A stretch of 64,000 nt of DNA from Nocardia spumae (lineage in GTDB: Bacteria > Actinomycetota > Actinomycetes > Mycobacteriales > Mycobacteriaceae). Shown here in pieces: positions 46,080-55,052 of this stretch. The notes under the pieces were generated by a model that was not told the origin of the DNA, did no database searches, and worked only from the letters and a program-made list of their open reading frames with translations. Numbering within the stretch: the first letter of the stretch is position 1; each line of letters starts with the position of its first letter. The DNA lies in NCBI RefSeq assembly GCF_020733635.1, contig NZ_JAJFZL010000001.1:186001-250000 (forward strand), read 5' to 3'. The translations under genes were made by a program, and so were the position numbers.

Positions 46080-47528
46080 GTGTCCGACCCCGCCGGTGAT
46101 CGACGGACGCGATTGCTGGCCGCGGCGGCGATCACGCTGGGCCGGCTCTCGGATGTCCTGACTCCGCTGGGCGGGCTGTTCGCGGCGCGGGGCCATATGT
46201 TGTACCTGGTCGGCGGCAGTGTGCGGGATGCGGTCCTGGGCCGGCTCGGCACCGATCTGGATTTCACCACCGATGCGCGACCGGAGGTCGTCCAGGAGAT
46301 TCTGCGCGGCTGGGCCGACAACCTGTGGGACACCGGAGGTTTGGCGTTCGGGACTGTGAGCGCGTCGAAATCGGGCTGGCAGCTCGAGATCACCACTTTC
46401 CGCAGCGACAGCTACGACCGTGTCTCGCGCAATCCCGAGGTCACCTTCGGTGACAGCCTCGAGGGTGATCTGATCCGCCGCGACTTCACCGCCAATGCGA
46501 TGGCGGTACGGATCGGCGCGACGGGCGAACTGGAATTCGTCGATCCGCTCGACGGGATGGACGATCTGCTCGAAGGTGTCCTGGATACGCCGGCGGCGCC
46601 GGAGGATTCGTTCAACGACGATCCGCTGCGGATGTTGCGCGCCGCGCGCTTCGTCTCCCAGCTCGGTTTCGAGGTGGCGCCGCGGGTGCGGGTGGCGATC
46701 GCGCTGATGGCGGACGAGATCCGCCGCATCACCGCCGAGCGGGTGCGCACCGAGCTGGACAAGTTGATCGGCGGTGAATATCCGACCGAGGGCATCGACA
46801 TCATGTGCGAGACCGGGCTGGCCGAGCGGGTGCTGCCGGAGGTGCCCGCGATGAAGCTCGAGATCGACGAACATCATCAGCACAAGGACGTCTATCAGCA
46901 TTCGCTGACGGTGCTGCGCCAGGCCATCGACCAGGAAAACGGCGATCCCGACCTGGTGCTGCGCTGGGCGGCGCTGCTGCACGACATCGGCAAGCCGCCG
47001 ACCAAACGCAACGAGCCCGGCGGCGGTGTCAGCTTCCATCACCACGAGGTGGTCGGCGCCAAGATGGTGCGAAAGCGGATGCGCGCCTTGAAGTATCCGA
47101 AGCAGTTCACCGAAGATGTGGCGCGACTGGTCTACCTGCATCTGCGGTTCCACGGCTACGGCAAGGGTCAGTGGACCGATTCCGCGGTCCGCCGCTATGT
47201 CACCGATGGTGGGGAGCTGCTACCACGCCTGCACAAGCTGGTGCGGGCGGACTGCACCACCCGGAACAAGCGCCGTGCCGCTCTGCTGCGGTCCACCTAC
47301 GACGATCTGGAAACGCGGATCGAGCGGTTGCAGCAGGAGGAGGACCTGCAGCGGGTGCGGCCGGACCTGGACGGTAACGCGATCATGGAGCTGCTGGGCC
47401 TGGAACCGGGCCCCCAGGTCGGTCGCGCCTGGCGCTATCTGAAGGAATTGCGGCTGGATCGCGGCCCGCTGACACGCGACGAAGCGGAGGCGGCACTGCG
47501 GGAGTGGTGGGCCGCGGGCGGGCAGTAG
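46080..47528 (+). CDS. pcnA: CCA tRNA nucleotidyltransferase / poly(A) polymerase family
   Basis: A 482-residue class II nucleotidyltransferase. The head domain has YLVGGSVRDAVLGRLGTDLD with the catalytic DxD (DLDF), then TANAMAVRIG and LRMLRAARFVSQLGF. An HD domain follows: HKDVYQHSLTVLRQAI, WAALLHDIGKPPTKR, HHHEVVGAKMVRKRMRALKY. It adds or repairs the 3' CCA of tRNAs, relevant here since one tRNA-Ala gene lacks an encoded CCA. GTG 46080 has GGAGGGAAG upstream; earlier in-frame GTGs exist at 46011, 46017 and 46065. Divergent from the Nudix gene, as in mycobacteria. Confidence 0.95.
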   Translation: MSDPAGDRRTRLLAAAAITLGRLSDVLTPLGGLFAARGHMLYLVGGSVRDAVLGRLGTDLDFTTDARPEVVQEILRGWADNLWDTGGLAFGTVSASKSGWQLEITTFRSDSYDRVSRNPEVTFGDSLEGDLIRRDFTANAMAVRIGATGELEFVDPLDGMDDLLEGVLDTPAAPEDSFNDDPLRMLRAARFVSQLGFEVAPRVRVAIALMADEIRRITAERVRTELDKLIGGEYPTEGIDIMCETGLAERVLPEVPAMKLEIDEHHQHKDVYQHSLTVLRQAIDQENGDPDLVLRWAALLHDIGKPPTKRNEPGGGVSFHHHEVVGAKMVRKRMRALKYPKQFTEDVARLVYLHLRFHGYGKGQWTDSAVRRYVTDGGELLPRLHKLVRADCTTRNKRRAALLRSTYDDLETRIERLQQEEDLQRVRPDLDGNAIMELLGLEPGPQVGRAWRYLKELRLDRGPLTRDEAEAALREWWAAGGQ

Positions 47529-47542
47529 CCGGTCGGAAGGGG

Positions 47543-48358
47543 TCAGAAGACGATGAGCGTGGTGCCGGCCACGATCGCCGCGCGCATCTGACCCAGGTCG
47601 ATCGAACCGGTGACCGCGGGCAGTTCGATCCGGAAGTTCACCCGGTCCCCTTGCCGGTCCGCGCGCACGATCCGCAGGTCGCTCGGTAGATCGGTCAGCG
47701 GCACCGGCGCCACCGTCACCCAGCGCCGGGGTACCCGCACGCCGGCCCAGGACACTTCGTGGATCGCGATGATCAGTTGATTGTCGCTGATGGTGGCATC
47801 GGCCAGTGCCCGGAACCTGCGCTGTCGATGTCGCGCGCTGATCAATCCGCTCGGATGAACCTCGAAATGCCAGTCCAGGCGCTTCTCGTTGAGCCACTCC
47901 ATCAGGGCCGCGGTGGTCACGGCGCCGGTGACGTCGAGGCCCGCTGTGCGCACCTTCGTCGGCACGCCGGGAATCAGCCGCACCCCGTGCGCGATGACGG
48001 TCATCTCCTCGACCGGATGCCCGTTCCAGCGCAGCTCGGTCAACACCGTCTTGGTCTGGAAGTGGGCGCCCCGGCGGCGAACCTTCAACGTCCGCAGGAT
48101 CGCGGTCAGATCGTGCCCGAGCAGTGTGGCGGTGACCTCTCGGCCGCCGAAACGACTCAGGATCCCCTCGCTGAGCAGGGTCATCAGCACATCGGGCAGT
48201 AGCGCGGTGACCGTTCCCGATCCCAGATCGGCGACGGGATCCAGCCAGGCCGTGGTGAAGGCCGCCCACTGATCCAGCAGTTCCGGGTCGAACAACCGAC
48301 GGCCGAGGTCCACTGCCCGCAACGGTGACCAGGACTTGGGATCGAAATAGGTGGCCAT
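47543..48358 (-). CDS. hypothetical protein, possibly DUF2993/LmeA-like lipid-binding
   Basis: A 271-residue protein without signal peptide or transmembrane segment. Alternating hydrophobic/polar strands (REVTATLLGHDLTAILRTLK, DWHFEVHPSGLISARHRQRR, SIDLGQMRAAIVAGTTLIVF) suggest a beta-rich fold such as the SMP-like or DUF2993/LmeA type, but no diagnostic motif is seen. It is convergent with pcnA (14-bp gap) and stands alone. ATG 48358 is the first start. I do not recognise a specific function. The coding frame itself is convincing by its length and regular codon use. Confidence 0.65.
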   Translation of the reverse strand: MATYFDPKSWSPLRAVDLGRRLFDPELLDQWAAFTTAWLDPVADLGSGTVTALLPDVLMTLLSEGILSRFGGREVTATLLGHDLTAILRTLKVRRRGAHFQTKTVLTELRWNGHPVEEMTVIAHGVRLIPGVPTKVRTAGLDVTGAVTTAALMEWLNEKRLDWHFEVHPSGLISARHRQRRFRALADATISDNQLIIAIHEVSWAGVRVPRRWVTVAPVPLTDLPSDLRIVRADRQGDRVNFRIELPAVTGSIDLGQMRAAIVAGTTLIVF

Positions 48359-48427
48359 GATTGATTCGAGAATACTGGCCGCGGGTGAATACGCGAGGTG
48401 GTGCAGATGACGCCTCGCGTGCTCGGA

Positions 48428-50125
48428 TCAGGGATCAGCGGGCTTCGGGGCGTCGAGTGTCGCGTGCATCAGGTACACGTTGTAGCTGTCCCAGGCCGAC
48501 ATCGTGAAGTAGAGATCCTTGCCGGTCGACCACGGGTGGATGAAACCGCCGTACGACTTGGGGTAGTTGTCGGTATCGGCCAGCACCACCCCGTCGGTCC
48601 AGGTGCCCTGGGGCTCGGCGGCTGTGCGCAGCACGATGGCGTGCCGTGCCGGATCCAGGTACACCATCTGCCACTGCTTGCTCGAGTCGTCGTAGCGCAG
48701 CGACAGCTCGCCCGCGATTCCCGGCACGATCGGGGTGGCGAGGTTCTCCTGGGCCGGTGCCCAGGTGCCGTTCACCCAGTATTGGTAGGCCGCCTTGTTC
48801 AGCACATCCTTCTTCGGCACCCGGGCCAGCCCGATGACACCGACTCGCCCGTTGGGCGTGCCGAACATGTAGACGTAGTCACCGTGCGGCACCATCGTGG
48901 CGACCTGGAAGCGGTCGAGGCCGAACATGTTGTCCCACTTGGCGTATTGATCCTTGACCCAGGTGCTGCCGCCGTCGTCGGAGTAGGCCAGGCCGCCGTT
49001 GTTGGTCCACCACATCCCCGGAATCCGGCTCCAGCGATTGACCGACATGTAGCTCACGTACTGCCGGTTACCGAGGGCGAATCCCGAGGTGGGGATGACC
49101 GTGGTCTCGAAGTTCTTGATCTTGCGACTGCTCAGCAGTTCGGCCGCGTGGCATCGGCTGTCCTGGACCATCTTGTCGATGACCAGTCCCTTCGACAGAT
49201 CCCGCTCGGTACTGAAACCGAGCACATTGGATCGCCAGTCGGGCCCGCCGGCGCCACCGGACTGCCAGCCCTTGCCGAAGGTGTCGCCGAACAGCACGGC
49301 GACCTCGCCGGGCTTGGTCTCCCACATGATGCCGAGGTCGGTTCCGTCGACCTGCCAGCGCATATCGGTGCGATTGACCGAACCGTGGCCGGTCACCTGG
49401 CCGACCAGTTTCACGCCGTCCACCTGCCGGGGTGCCGGCGGTGCGGCGACCGGACCGGGTTCGGCGGAGTTGATCACCGGCGGCGGCGGAGTCTCCGGTG
49501 CGGGCGGTTCGCCCCCGGGAATCGGGATCGGAATCGGCTCCGGTTCGGGGTTGATGTTGATGTTCGGCAGATTGAACGGCCCGGAGTTCGAGCCCGATCC
49601 GGTACCCGAGCCGGTCCCGGAGCCGGTCCCCGAACCCGATGCGGACCCCGACTGCGGTGCGGGTTCAGCGGGCTGGGCGGGATCCTCGGTGGGGGGCGGC
49701 TGCGGCTTCGGTGTATCTCGGATATCCGGGCACGGATTGTGGCACGGGTCGGCCGGTAGCGGCTGTGGGACGATCCGGGTGTTGTCCGGTTTCGGGCCCG
49801 GCACCGGCACCGGCACGATCTCCGGGTACGGCACCTGGATATCGATCGACGGCGGCAGCGGCGGAAGTATCGGCGGCGCAGGCGCGTTCGGATCGGGCTT
49901 GCGGGCGAGTGGGTCGAATCCGGTTTCCCCGCAGGCGTTCTTCGGCGGCGGCGCCCACGGTGCGAGTTCGGCGGCGGCCGGAGCGGGAACCAGGGAGCCG
50001 GCCAGCAGCAGTCCGGTGAGGGCAGGCCCGAAGATCGCGGGCGCACAGCGCCTTCCGGAGGAGACCAATCCGCGTGAGACCGGTGTACCGACCCGATACT
50101 TCCCCACCACGTAGCTCCCGCTCAC
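48428..50125 (-). CDS. secreted DUF4185 domain protein
   Basis: A 565-residue exported protein. The signal region is ...PALTGLLLAGSLVPAPAAAE. A long Pro/Gly/Ser linker follows (residues about 45-230), including Gly-Thr/Ser repeats (SGSGTGSGTGSGTGSGS). The C-terminal ~330 residues are a DUF4185 domain, a probable beta-propeller: VAVLFGDTFGKGWQSGG, NRQYVSYMSVNRWSRIPG, YVYMFGTPNGRVGVIGLARV, GELSLRYDDSSKQWQMVYLD, GGFIHPWSTGKDLYFTMSAW. Related folds act on glycans, and DUF4185 enzymes have been implicated in arabinan degradation, so cell-wall arabinogalactan is a candidate. GTG 50125 has AGGAG 4 nt upstream. Confidence 0.8.
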   Translation of the reverse strand: MSGSYVVGKYRVGTPVSRGLVSSGRRCAPAIFGPALTGLLLAGSLVPAPAAAELAPWAPPPKNACGETGFDPLARKPDPNAPAPPILPPLPPSIDIQVPYPEIVPVPVPGPKPDNTRIVPQPLPADPCHNPCPDIRDTPKPQPPPTEDPAQPAEPAPQSGSASGSGTGSGTGSGTGSGSNSGPFNLPNININPEPEPIPIPIPGGEPPAPETPPPPVINSAEPGPVAAPPAPRQVDGVKLVGQVTGHGSVNRTDMRWQVDGTDLGIMWETKPGEVAVLFGDTFGKGWQSGGAGGPDWRSNVLGFSTERDLSKGLVIDKMVQDSRCHAAELLSSRKIKNFETTVIPTSGFALGNRQYVSYMSVNRWSRIPGMWWTNNGGLAYSDDGGSTWVKDQYAKWDNMFGLDRFQVATMVPHGDYVYMFGTPNGRVGVIGLARVPKKDVLNKAAYQYWVNGTWAPAQENLATPIVPGIAGELSLRYDDSSKQWQMVYLDPARHAIVLRTAAEPQGTWTDGVVLADTDNYPKSYGGFIHPWSTGKDLYFTMSAWDSYNVYLMHATLDAPKPADP

Positions 50126-50280
50126 CGTTCTCCTGGACAACCGCTCGCATCACCGGGGACATGCACCATCAGTCGCCACGAACTTTGGGATCGAGCACAG
50201 CGGGTATCAATCTAACCGACTGGACGGGGTGCGTGTGGGTGGACCGGGAACCCCGGGCGCGGCGGTCGCGTCGGACGGAT

Positions 50281-50562
50281 ATGACCAATATCGAGTACCT
50301 GTTCGGCTCGGGTGACGGTGGCGCACATATCTGGTCGACGCGGGCGGATCTGGACCTGGGCGGTCACGGCACACCCGATGCGGTACGGCTCGACTTCGAC
50401 GGCGACGGTCGGGCCGACGACGCGCTCTGGGATTGGGATCGGGACGGGTCGGCCGATATCGCCGCGCTGGATCTCGACGACGACGGCGTTCTGGACCGAT
50501 TCTTCGCCGACAGCGACGATCTCGGTACCTGGGATCAGCCGATCTGGTCGGTCACCGAGTAG
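50281..50562 (+). CDS. small acidic protein with DxDxDG calcium-binding-like repeats
   Basis: A 93-residue, strongly acidic protein with no signal peptide. Three tandem Asp-rich loops are seen: DFDGDGRADD, DWDRDGSAD and DLDDDGVLD, resembling dockerin/EF-hand or thrombospondin type 3 calcium loops. MTNIEYLFGSGDGGAHIWST opens it. ATG 50281 begins a frame whose codon use is consistent; an in-frame extension upstream crosses the DUF4185 start region and is unlikely. The last 11 bp overlap the end of the convergent MFS gene. Ca2+ binding is inferred; function unknown. Confidence 0.7.
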   Translation: MTNIEYLFGSGDGGAHIWSTRADLDLGGHGTPDAVRLDFDGDGRADDALWDWDRDGSADIAALDLDDDGVLDRFFADSDDLGTWDQPIWSVTE

Positions 50563-51955
50563 CGGAACGCCTGCTGTTGATCGCGATGGCCGCGATACCC
50601 AGCGCGTAGAGCACGGCCCCGGCCGCCACGACGGCGAGCGACCGTCCGTCGGCGGGGATCACCAGCGCCGTGATCGCGACGGCGACTACGAAGGTGATGT
50701 TGAAGATGGTGTCCTGCAGCGCGAATACCTGTCCGCGTCGATCGTCGTCCATATCGATCTGCAGGGTGGCGTCGCCGGTCAGTTTGACCATCTGCCCGGC
50801 CAGGCCCAGTGCAAACGCACCCGCCAGCAGCAGTTGGTGGGCGCGTTGTTCGGCGGCTCCGGTGGCGATGGTGATCGGCGGTACCAGCGTCGCCTGCACG
50901 AGCAGCGCGAGCGACAGTCCCGCGACGACGGTGCGCGGTCGGCCGAGCCGTGGGATCAGCAATGGAGTCAGCACGGCGGCGGCCAGCATGCCGGCGGCCA
51001 CGGCCGTGATCGCCACCCCGAACCCGACGAGTCCCGAACTCGCCGAGATGCCGGATTCGTTCGGCCGGCGCAGCACCAGGACCATGAGCAGGGTGTTCGC
51101 GCCGAATACGATCCGGTGGGTGCCGACGCCGATCATCGCCGTCGTGCAATCCCGGGATTCGGCGACCGCGCGGGCACCGGTCCGCAACCCGGTGAGGACC
51201 GCGTGGACGGACTCCCGTGCCGAGTCGCGCCGAGTCGCCGGTGCCGGACTCGCGGATGTGGCGGCGGGCGAATCGGGTTCGGGTTGCGCGCCCTCCGCCG
51301 GGGACGCCGGGCCCAGATGTTCGGGTCCCAGCTGGTGACGCGCGAATCCGAGCGCCGCCGCCACCGACAGGATCGATCCGCAGGCGCCGGCGGCCACCGC
51401 GACCCCGCCCGCGAAATCACCGGCGCCCAGCGCCCCGATGATCGTCACGGCCGCCGCGGCCCCCGCCCCGGCGCACCCCGAGGCGACGGTGGCGAGCACG
51501 GAATTCATCGGCACCAGCCAGCGCTGCTCCAGCACCCGGGGCAGACTGGCCGAGATACCGGCCAGGACGAATCGGCTGATGCCGACCACCGCGAGGGCCA
51601 GCAGCAACAGCGGGGTATCCCGGATGCCGGCCCACAATCCGACGGCGGTCACCAGGATCAGTACCGCCCGCACCGCATTGGCGATCAGCAGCACCATGCG
51701 CCGGTCCCATCGGTCCAGTAGCGCTCCGGCATAGGGGCCGATGACCGAATACGGCAGCAGCAACACCGCGAAGCCACCCGCGACCGCCAGCGGATCGGTG
51801 GCGCGTTCGGGATTGAACAGGATCGCACCCGACAGCGCGGCCTGAAACATTCCGTCGCCGAACTGGCCGGCGAACCGGATCAGGGCCAGCCGGGGCATTC
51901 CGGGCCGACGGACGGCGGCGGCCACGGCGGCCCGCCGCTGAGCGTCGGGTCGCAT
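50552..51955 (-). CDS. MFS transporter
   Basis: A 467-residue major facilitator protein with about 12 hydrophobic helices. The early loop LLPYSVIGPYAGALLDRWDR carries the MFS motif A-like GxxLDRxxRR between helices 2 and 3. A long polar loop (PEHLGPASPAEGAQPEPDSP) sits in the middle between the two six-helix bundles. The second half has GVAITAVAAGMLAAAVLTPL and IPRLGRPRTVVAG. Substrate unknown; efflux is common for this type. ATG 51955 is the first start. Its 3' end overlaps the small acidic gene by 11 bp in convergent orientation. Confidence 0.82.
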   Translation of the reverse strand: MRPDAQRRAAVAAAVRRPGMPRLALIRFAGQFGDGMFQAALSGAILFNPERATDPLAVAGGFAVLLLPYSVIGPYAGALLDRWDRRMVLLIANAVRAVLILVTAVGLWAGIRDTPLLLLALAVVGISRFVLAGISASLPRVLEQRWLVPMNSVLATVASGCAGAGAAAAVTIIGALGAGDFAGGVAVAAGACGSILSVAAALGFARHQLGPEHLGPASPAEGAQPEPDSPAATSASPAPATRRDSARESVHAVLTGLRTGARAVAESRDCTTAMIGVGTHRIVFGANTLLMVLVLRRPNESGISASSGLVGFGVAITAVAAGMLAAAVLTPLLIPRLGRPRTVVAGLSLALLVQATLVPPITIATGAAEQRAHQLLLAGAFALGLAGQMVKLTGDATLQIDMDDDRRGQVFALQDTIFNITFVVAVAITALVIPADGRSLAVVAAGAVLYALGIAAIAINSRRSATR

Positions 51956-52051
51956 TATCGGTTCACCTCCGGATCAATGTGCGAGGGCGGTGCGCCGCCA
52001 CGGTAGAATCTACCCGGCGGCCTCGACAGCAGCCCGAGAGGAGGACCCCTG

Positions 52052-52843
52052 TTGTCCACACTCACGACACCACACATCGATATACATCGCGCCGGCGATC
52101 GCATGAAAACCCGTGTGGCATGGCTGGATTCGAAACATTCGTTCTCCTTCGGCGAGCATTACGATCCCGACAACACCCACCATGGGCTGTTGCTGGTGAA
52201 CAACGACGACATCGTGCTTCCGGGTGAGGGATTCGAAACTCATCCGCATCGGGATATGGAAATCGTCACCTGGGTTCTCAATGGGTCTCTGGTCCATCAG
52301 GATTCCCTCGGACATGCCGGTGTCATCTATCCGGGATTGGCGCAACGAATGAGTGCCGGCACCGGAATTCTCCATTCGGAAAAGAACGATTCCTGGCGGT
52401 TGCCGCCGGAGCAGGGCGGAACGTCACCGCATTCCGAGCCGGTGCATTTCGTGCAGATGTGGGTTGTTCCGGACGAGCCCGGAATTACCCCCGGATATCA
52501 GCAGCTCGAAATCGACGACGAACTCGCACGCGGCGGTCTGATCACCGTCGCCACCGGAATGCCGAGGTATCGCGATCGCACCGCGATCGCGATCAGCAGC
52601 AGCCATTCCGCCCTGCATGTGGCGCGTCTGTCGGGTGCCGGTGCGCACGAGGCGATCAGTCTGCCCGAGGCCCCCTATCTGCATGTATTCATCGCGCGCG
52701 GCGAGGTGGAGATGGAAGGCGTCGGGACGTTGTACGCGGGTGACGCGGTGCGGATGACGCGCAGTGGCGGGCAGCGGATCGTCGCCGAAGTTCCGGCGGA
52801 GGTCCTGGTGTGGGAGATGCACGCCCGGCTCGGCGGGCAATAG
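52052..52843 (+). CDS. pirin family protein
   Basis: A 263-residue bicupin of the pirin family. The metal-binding motif GFETHPHRDMEIVTWVLNG gives two His ligands, and GTGILHSEKN supplies the third His and the Glu. The C-terminal cupin follows (ALHVARLSGAGAHEA, ISLPEAPYLHVFIARGEVEM). Pirins bind Fe; some have quercetinase activity, others act as redox sensors or regulators. The TTG at 52052 has GAGGAGG about 8 nt upstream, so it is preferred over the ATG at 52103. Stands alone, divergent from the MFS gene. Substrate not predictable. Confidence 0.9.
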   Translation: MSTLTTPHIDIHRAGDRMKTRVAWLDSKHSFSFGEHYDPDNTHHGLLLVNNDDIVLPGEGFETHPHRDMEIVTWVLNGSLVHQDSLGHAGVIYPGLAQRMSAGTGILHSEKNDSWRLPPEQGGTSPHSEPVHFVQMWVVPDEPGITPGYQQLEIDDELARGGLITVATGMPRYRDRTAIAISSSHSALHVARLSGAGAHEAISLPEAPYLHVFIARGEVEMEGVGTLYAGDAVRMTRSGGQRIVAEVPAEVLVWEMHARLGGQ

Positions 52844-52891
52844 AGTCGGCAGACGCTGCAGCGCAGACGTGCGGTCAAGGAGAGGACGGCC

Positions 52892-53539
52892 ATGACGGAG
52901 AACCCACCGCCCGGAAACTATCCACCGCCGGATCGGAATCCGCAGCAACCCGGAGAGTATCCGCAGCAACCCGGAGAGTATCCGGGGCGCTCCGGGGAGT
53001 ATCCACAACAGCCGGCGTACCCGCAGCAGCCGGAACCGTATCCGCGACAGCAGGAGCCGTATCCGCGACAGCAGGAGCCGTATCCCGGCGGATATCCCCC
53101 GCCGCCGCCGAGCGGCTACCCCGGCCCGCCGGGGCAGGGCGCGTGGGAGGAGCCGAAGAGTAAGGGCTTGGCCATCACCGCCCTGGTCCTGGGTATCATC
53201 GCGTTGCTGAGCTGCTGGACCGTGTTGGGCGGGATCCTGTTCGGCCTGCTGGCGCTGATCTTCGGCATCATCGCCACGGTCAAATCGCGTCGCGGTACGG
53301 CCGGGGGCGGCGGTATGGCGATCGCCGGGCTGGTCCTCGGGCTGCTGGGCCTGATCGCCGCCATCGTGATCGCCGCGATCGGGGTCAGCTTCTTCGTCAA
53401 CAACGGCGGTAAGGACTTCCTCGACTGCGTGAACAAGGCCAACGGCGATCAGTCGAAAATCGACCAGTGCCAGCGTGATTGGAATCAGACGCTGGAGAAC
53501 AAGTACAGCGTCACGATCAGCCCGCGACCGACGTCGTAA
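52892..53539 (+). CDS. DUF4190 membrane protein with Pro/Gln/Tyr-rich N terminus
   Basis: A 215-residue membrane protein. Residues 1-88 are a low-complexity cytoplasmic tail with repeated QQPGEYP and PRQQEPYP units. Two membrane helices follow (LAITALVLGIIALLSCW and MAIAGLVLGLLGLIAAIVIA), typical of DUF4190, and the C-terminal ~45 residues (KDFLDCVNKANGDQSKIDQC) carry two Cys and are probably exported. Such proteins are common in Actinobacteria and their role is unknown. ATG 52892 has AAGGAGAGGA upstream. It follows the pirin gene by 48 bp on the same strand. Confidence 0.85.
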   Translation: MTENPPPGNYPPPDRNPQQPGEYPQQPGEYPGRSGEYPQQPAYPQQPEPYPRQQEPYPRQQEPYPGGYPPPPPSGYPGPPGQGAWEEPKSKGLAITALVLGIIALLSCWTVLGGILFGLLALIFGIIATVKSRRGTAGGGGMAIAGLVLGLLGLIAAIVIAAIGVSFFVNNGGKDFLDCVNKANGDQSKIDQCQRDWNQTLENKYSVTISPRPTS

Positions 53540-53559
53540 TCGCCTCGGGCCGAGCGCGG

Positions 53560-54075
53560 TCAGTAGACGGCCGGGCGGCACTGCCTGGCCGCCGAGAGGA
53601 CTTCCGGCAGATCCGGCCGGTAATCGCAGTGCGGCGAATCGATCCACACCCGATAGCCGGTGCGTTCGTCGGCCGGTGAGGGGAGCACGATGGTGGTGCC
53701 CGGTGTGACCAGTGCCGCGCAGCGATGGAACATATCGGTGGCGACCGCGGCATCCTGGGTCGATTCGTCGACGTGGCCGGTGAGGAAGGTCCAGCGCGCC
53801 GAACGCGGATGGCCGATGATCGGTCCGCGGTGTCCGCGTTCGGTCAGGTAATCGCGGATGGTGGAGCCGAGGGCGGCGGGTACCGTGACAGCGCCGACGG
53901 CCCCGATTTCGAGCAGAATTCGGCCCTGGATCGCATCGACGATGCCGTAGAGGCCGTTCTCCGTGCGGTAGCGACGGCATCGAGCCAGCGCTTCCTGGGC
54001 GATCACGCGGTGCGCTCTCGGGATGGCGGTGCTATTCGGTTCGATCGCTCCGGCCACCGGGTCGGGCGTGCTCAT
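53560..54075 (-). CDS. hypothetical protein paired with XRE/DUF397 regulators
   Basis: A 171-residue protein I do not recognise with certainty. It has no signal peptide. Segments such as IQGRILLEIGAVGAVTVPAA, LTERGHRGPIIGHPRSARWT and CDYRPDLPEVLSAARQ recall actinobacterial proteins often encoded beside XRE-DUF5753 and DUF397 genes, sometimes labelled primase-like. That label is not supported by any catalytic motif seen. It is divergent from the XRE gene, so the two may be co-regulated. ATG 54075 with GAGGA about 8 nt upstream is preferred over an extension to 54159. Confidence 0.7.
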   Translation of the reverse strand: MSTPDPVAGAIEPNSTAIPRAHRVIAQEALARCRRYRTENGLYGIVDAIQGRILLEIGAVGAVTVPAALGSTIRDYLTERGHRGPIIGHPRSARWTFLTGHVDESTQDAAVATDMFHRCAALVTPGTTIVLPSPADERTGYRVWIDSPHCDYRPDLPEVLSAARQCRPAVY

Positions 54076-54193
54076 GGCGATCCTCGTCTCGTAGTCGAGT
54101 GCAATGCCACCGATGCACAGACCGTATCGCCGGATGGTTGAAATGACAATAGTCAACACGGGTTACATCTACACCGGCGTAGCATCGGCCCGC

Positions 54194-55042
54194 ATGGCCC
54201 CAACGTCGCCTGTCGTCGCTCGGTGGGAACTGGTTCGCAGACTGCGGGAGTTGCGCGAACAGCGCGGCTTCGATTCGGCGGGTTTCGCCCGCGGCGTCGG
54301 GTTCACCCCGGCCAACTGGTCGCATGTGGAGAAGGGCCGCCGGATGCTGACCGGCAAGACCATCGGCCCGGTGCTGGACCTGCTCGAGGTCGCCGCCGAG
54401 GAGCGTGTGGAACTGCTCGAGCTGCTGGCGGCCGGTAAGGAGCGGGGCTGGTGGACCCGATCCGCCCTGATCGGCCCGGAACTGCAGCGCTACTACGGCA
54501 TGGAGTACGGCGCGCAGAGCATCCGTAGCTACGACAGTCTCGTGATCCCGGGTCTGCTCCAGACCGAAGGCTACGCGCGCGCGCTGATCAGCGCGGATGT
54601 CATGATCCGCCCGGCTCAGGTCGAGCAGCTCGTCGCTATTCGGATGCGCCGGCGGAAGCGGTTGCACGGGTCCGATCCCGCAGAGGTCACCGCGGTGGTC
54701 GGCGAGGCCACCCTGGTACAGCAGATCGGTGGTCCCCAGGTGCTGCGCACCCAGCTGGAATATCTGTCCGGATTACTACACACCCGCGACAACATCGACA
54801 TCCGGGTCATTCCGTTCGCCGCTACCGCCGGGGCGATTCTGGGCGGGGCCAGTTTCCATCTGCTCGATTTCGCCTCGGAGTATCTGCCGACGTTCGGCTG
54901 GGCCGAGAGCGCCGTTTTCGGCGGGCCGGTCGACAATCCCGCTCGAGTTCACGATCTGGCGTTCGCATATTTGCGTGCGCTCGATCAATCCCTCAGTCGC
55001 ACAGAAACATTGGCGCTGATCGAGAAATATCTCGGCGTGTAA
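54194..55042 (+). CDS. XRE-family regulator with DUF5753 domain
   Basis: A 282-residue regulator. The N-terminal XRE helix-turn-helix (about 12-70) reads LVRRLRELREQRGFDSAGFA, then FTPANWSHVEKGRRML and GKTIGPVLDLL. The C-terminal DUF5753 domain has the typical LVIPGLLQTEGYARALI, IRMRRRKRL and TRDNIDIRVIPFAATAGA. Such proteins are abundant in Streptomyces and Nocardia, usually next to a DUF397 gene as here (11-bp gap), and some control development or secondary metabolism. The start at ATG 54194 has no clear Shine-Dalgarno; a leaderless transcript or an earlier start is possible. Confidence 0.9.
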   Translation: MAPTSPVVARWELVRRLRELREQRGFDSAGFARGVGFTPANWSHVEKGRRMLTGKTIGPVLDLLEVAAEERVELLELLAAGKERGWWTRSALIGPELQRYYGMEYGAQSIRSYDSLVIPGLLQTEGYARALISADVMIRPAQVEQLVAIRMRRRKRLHGSDPAEVTAVVGEATLVQQIGGPQVLRTQLEYLSGLLHTRDNIDIRVIPFAATAGAILGGASFHLLDFASEYLPTFGWAESAVFGGPVDNPARVHDLAFAYLRALDQSLSRTETLALIEKYLGV

Positions 55043-55052
55043 CATCCTGCCC

